In this document: in pieces, positions 5,601 through 7,042 of the stretch
Layout: each line of letters opens with the position of its first letter
Numbering within the stretch: position 1 is the first letter of the stretch
Assembly (NCBI GenBank): GCA_002418625.1
Contig: DIEM01000001.1
Location: forward strand, 23,956-30,997
Length of the DNA: 7,042 nucleotides
Direction: 5' to 3'
Origin: Firmicutes bacterium UBA5774
Lineage (GTDB): Bacteria; Bacillota; Clostridia; Peptostreptococcales; Anaerovoracaceae
Notes under the pieces: generated by a model
Seen by the model: only the letters and a program-made list of their open reading frames with translations
The model's database searches: none
Told to the model about the DNA's origin: nothing
Position numbers and translations under genes: made by a program

Positions 5601-7042
5601 ATGAATAAGAAAATAATTGTATTGGGCGGAGGCTATGCCGGCGTCCTGACAGCAAAGAGACTGGCTAAAAAATTCAAGGATCCAAACGAAGTTGAGATCG
5701 GACTGATCGATAAAAACCCGTTCCATACCATGTTGACGGAGCTTCACGAAGTCGCCGCATGCCGCGTCGAGGAGGACAGCATCAAGGTCAGCCTGAAGCG
5801 GATCTTCGCCGGCAGAAACGTCGAGTTGTTTCTGGACACGATCACCTCGATTGATTTTGAAGAAAAGAAACTGACAGGCATCAATGGGTGCTATGAATAC
5901 GACTATCTGGTCATTGCCAGCGGCTCAAAGCCGACATTCTTCGGCATACCCGGAGCCGCGGAGCATTCCCACAAGCTGTGGTCCTATGAAGCCGCGGTCA
6001 AACTCCGCAACCACATGATCGGAATATTTGCGCAGGCTGCTTTGGAAGCCGATATAACCAAACGCCGTAAACTCCTCACCTTTTATGTGGTCGGGGCAGG
6101 CTTTACGGGAGTCGAAATGGTCGGTGAGCTTGCAGAGTGGCTGCCCAACATCTGCGCGGAATACGAGCTTGATCCTTCAGAGGTAACAATCGTCAACGTG
6201 GACATGCTGGAGCGCGTCGTTCCGACACTGCCTGAAAAATTATCGGCAAAGGTGCACAGGCGCCTTGAGAAAATGGGTGTCAAGGTCGTCCTGAAGTCAG
6301 GCGTTGTCGCCATTGGCCCTGATTTTATCGAATACAAGGTCGACGGCGAGACCAAGAGAGCCGATGCCGCGACAGTAATCTGGTCTGCCGGCGTCGAAGG
6401 CACGGACATTTCATTCGCCTCAGGCGCGGCCATGGAAAAAGCGGCCGGAAGAGGCCGTATCCAGACAGATGAATATCTCAGAGTTCCCGGCAACGAAAAT
6501 GTCTTTATTGCAGGAGACAATATTTTCTATATTCCCGATGGTTCCAGCACACCCGTACCGCAAATGGTCGAAAACTGCGAAGCATCCTCACACACTGTCG
6601 CCGAAAACATCACTGCCGCGATCAAAGGCCATGCCATGAAGGCATACAAGCCTAAATTCCACGGCGTCATGGTCTGCGTCGGCGGCCGGTATGGCGTCGC
6701 GCATGTGGGAACGGACAAGAGAAAATTTGCCCTGCCCTCCTTCCTGGCCATGTCGGCGAAGCATTTCATCAACATTTTATATTTTGTCCAGCTGCTGGGC
6801 TGGAATAGGGTTTTCAGTTATTTATGCCACGAATTCGGATGCGTCAGAAACAACAGGAGTTTTCTGGGCGGACATTTTTCTTTCAGGACCCCGAATTTCT
6901 GGATGGTACCGCTTAGAGTCTTCCTCGGCTTCATATGGCTCTATGAAGGCATCGTGAAGGTGCTGGAGGGATGGCTTGAAGAACCGCGCCTCGAAGGCTT
7001 CTTCGCCGGCGCCGACACATTTTACGAGACGATATTGAACCC
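5601..7042 (+). CDS. ndh: Type II NADH dehydrogenase with C-terminal membrane region (Ndh2 of EET type), cut by window end
   Basis: 480 residues are visible and the frame is open at the window end. It is a two-dinucleotide-fold flavoprotein predicted to oxidise NADH and reduce membrane quinone without pumping protons. The FAD site is GGGYAG (9-14), the NADH site VVGAGFTGVE (163-172) and the second FAD contact VFIAGDN (301-307), followed by VPQMVENCEAS (319-329) near the usual quinone pocket. After about residue 388 it continues past the length of ordinary Ndh: a hydrophobic stretch (389-408), then FLGGHFSFRTP (421-431) and a predicted membrane helix with LRVFLGFIWLYEGIVKVLEGW (438-458), resembling a DoxX-like segment. 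Listeria Ndh2 has a similar C-terminal membrane extension, which supports a link to extracellular electron transfer. The start follows AAGGTGG (5585-5591) with a 9-nt spacer. Confidence 0.9.
   Translation, partial: MNKKIIVLGGGYAGVLTAKRLAKKFKDPNEVEIGLIDKNPFHTMLTELHEVAACRVEEDSIKVSLKRIFAGRNVELFLDTITSIDFEEKKLTGINGCYEYDYLVIASGSKPTFFGIPGAAEHSHKLWSYEAAVKLRNHMIGIFAQAALEADITKRRKLLTFYVVGAGFTGVEMVGELAEWLPNICAEYELDPSEVTIVNVDMLERVVPTLPEKLSAKVHRRLEKMGVKVVLKSGVVAIGPDFIEYKVDGETKRADAATVIWSAGVEGTDISFASGAAMEKAAGRGRIQTDEYLRVPGNENVFIAGDNIFYIPDGSSTPVPQMVENCEASSHTVAENITAAIKGHAMKAYKPKFHGVMVCVGGRYGVAHVGTDKRKFALPSFLAMSAKHFINILYFVQLLGWNRVFSYLCHEFGCVRNNRSFLGGHFSFRTPNFWMVPLRVFLGFIWLYEGIVKVLEGWLEEPRLEGFFAGADTFYETILN

Noticed and set aside
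6083..6520. 145-codon open frame on the minus strand opposite the NADH dehydrogenase gene
   Set aside because: Serine/threonine-rich shadow translation opposite conserved flavoprotein motifs; not a plausible gene.

Overview
The window looks like a chromosomal segment of an anaerobic, low-to-moderate GC Bacillota, most likely class Clostridia. Genes are tightly packed with strong AGGAGG-type ribosome binding sites and sigma-A-like promoters. Two proteins have lipoprotein signal peptides, and the flavin redox genes resemble those of Gram-positive anaerobes. The genus cannot be told from this sequence.

Left part (1-3446, all minus strand, transcribed right to left): truA (tRNA pseudouridine synthase), a yhbY-type CRM-domain ribosome-assembly protein, metF (methylenetetrahydrofolate reductase), a stand-alone LOR/SDH-family protein (predicted ornithine cyclodeaminase-like) and the first 114 codons of a metH-type methionine synthase, cut by the window edge. 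truA, yhbY and metF overlap by ATGA junctions. A good promoter inside the end of metF probably gives the LOR/SDH gene and metH their own transcription. MetF makes 5-methyl-THF, which the MetH-type enzyme would use to methylate homocysteine.

Right part (3577-7042): a plus-strand FMN-binding lipoprotein with its own promoter and terminator, a convergent minus-strand ApbE-type FMN transferase lipoprotein, and a divergent plus-strand type II NADH dehydrogenase with a C-terminal membrane region, cut by the window end. Together they look like the core of a flavin-based, possibly extracellular, electron transfer pathway. NADH would be oxidised at the membrane by the Ndh2-like enzyme, presumably through quinone. 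ApbE would attach FMN to a threonine of the lipoprotein, which would carry electrons outside the membrane. The parts resemble Ndh2, FmnB and PplA of the Listeria extracellular electron transfer locus; the remaining partners of that system are not in this window.

The two parts meet at a compact divergent promoter region (about 3447-3652) in which the two -35 boxes overlap and two inverted repeats flank them. No RNA genes, CRISPR arrays or insertion sequences were seen.
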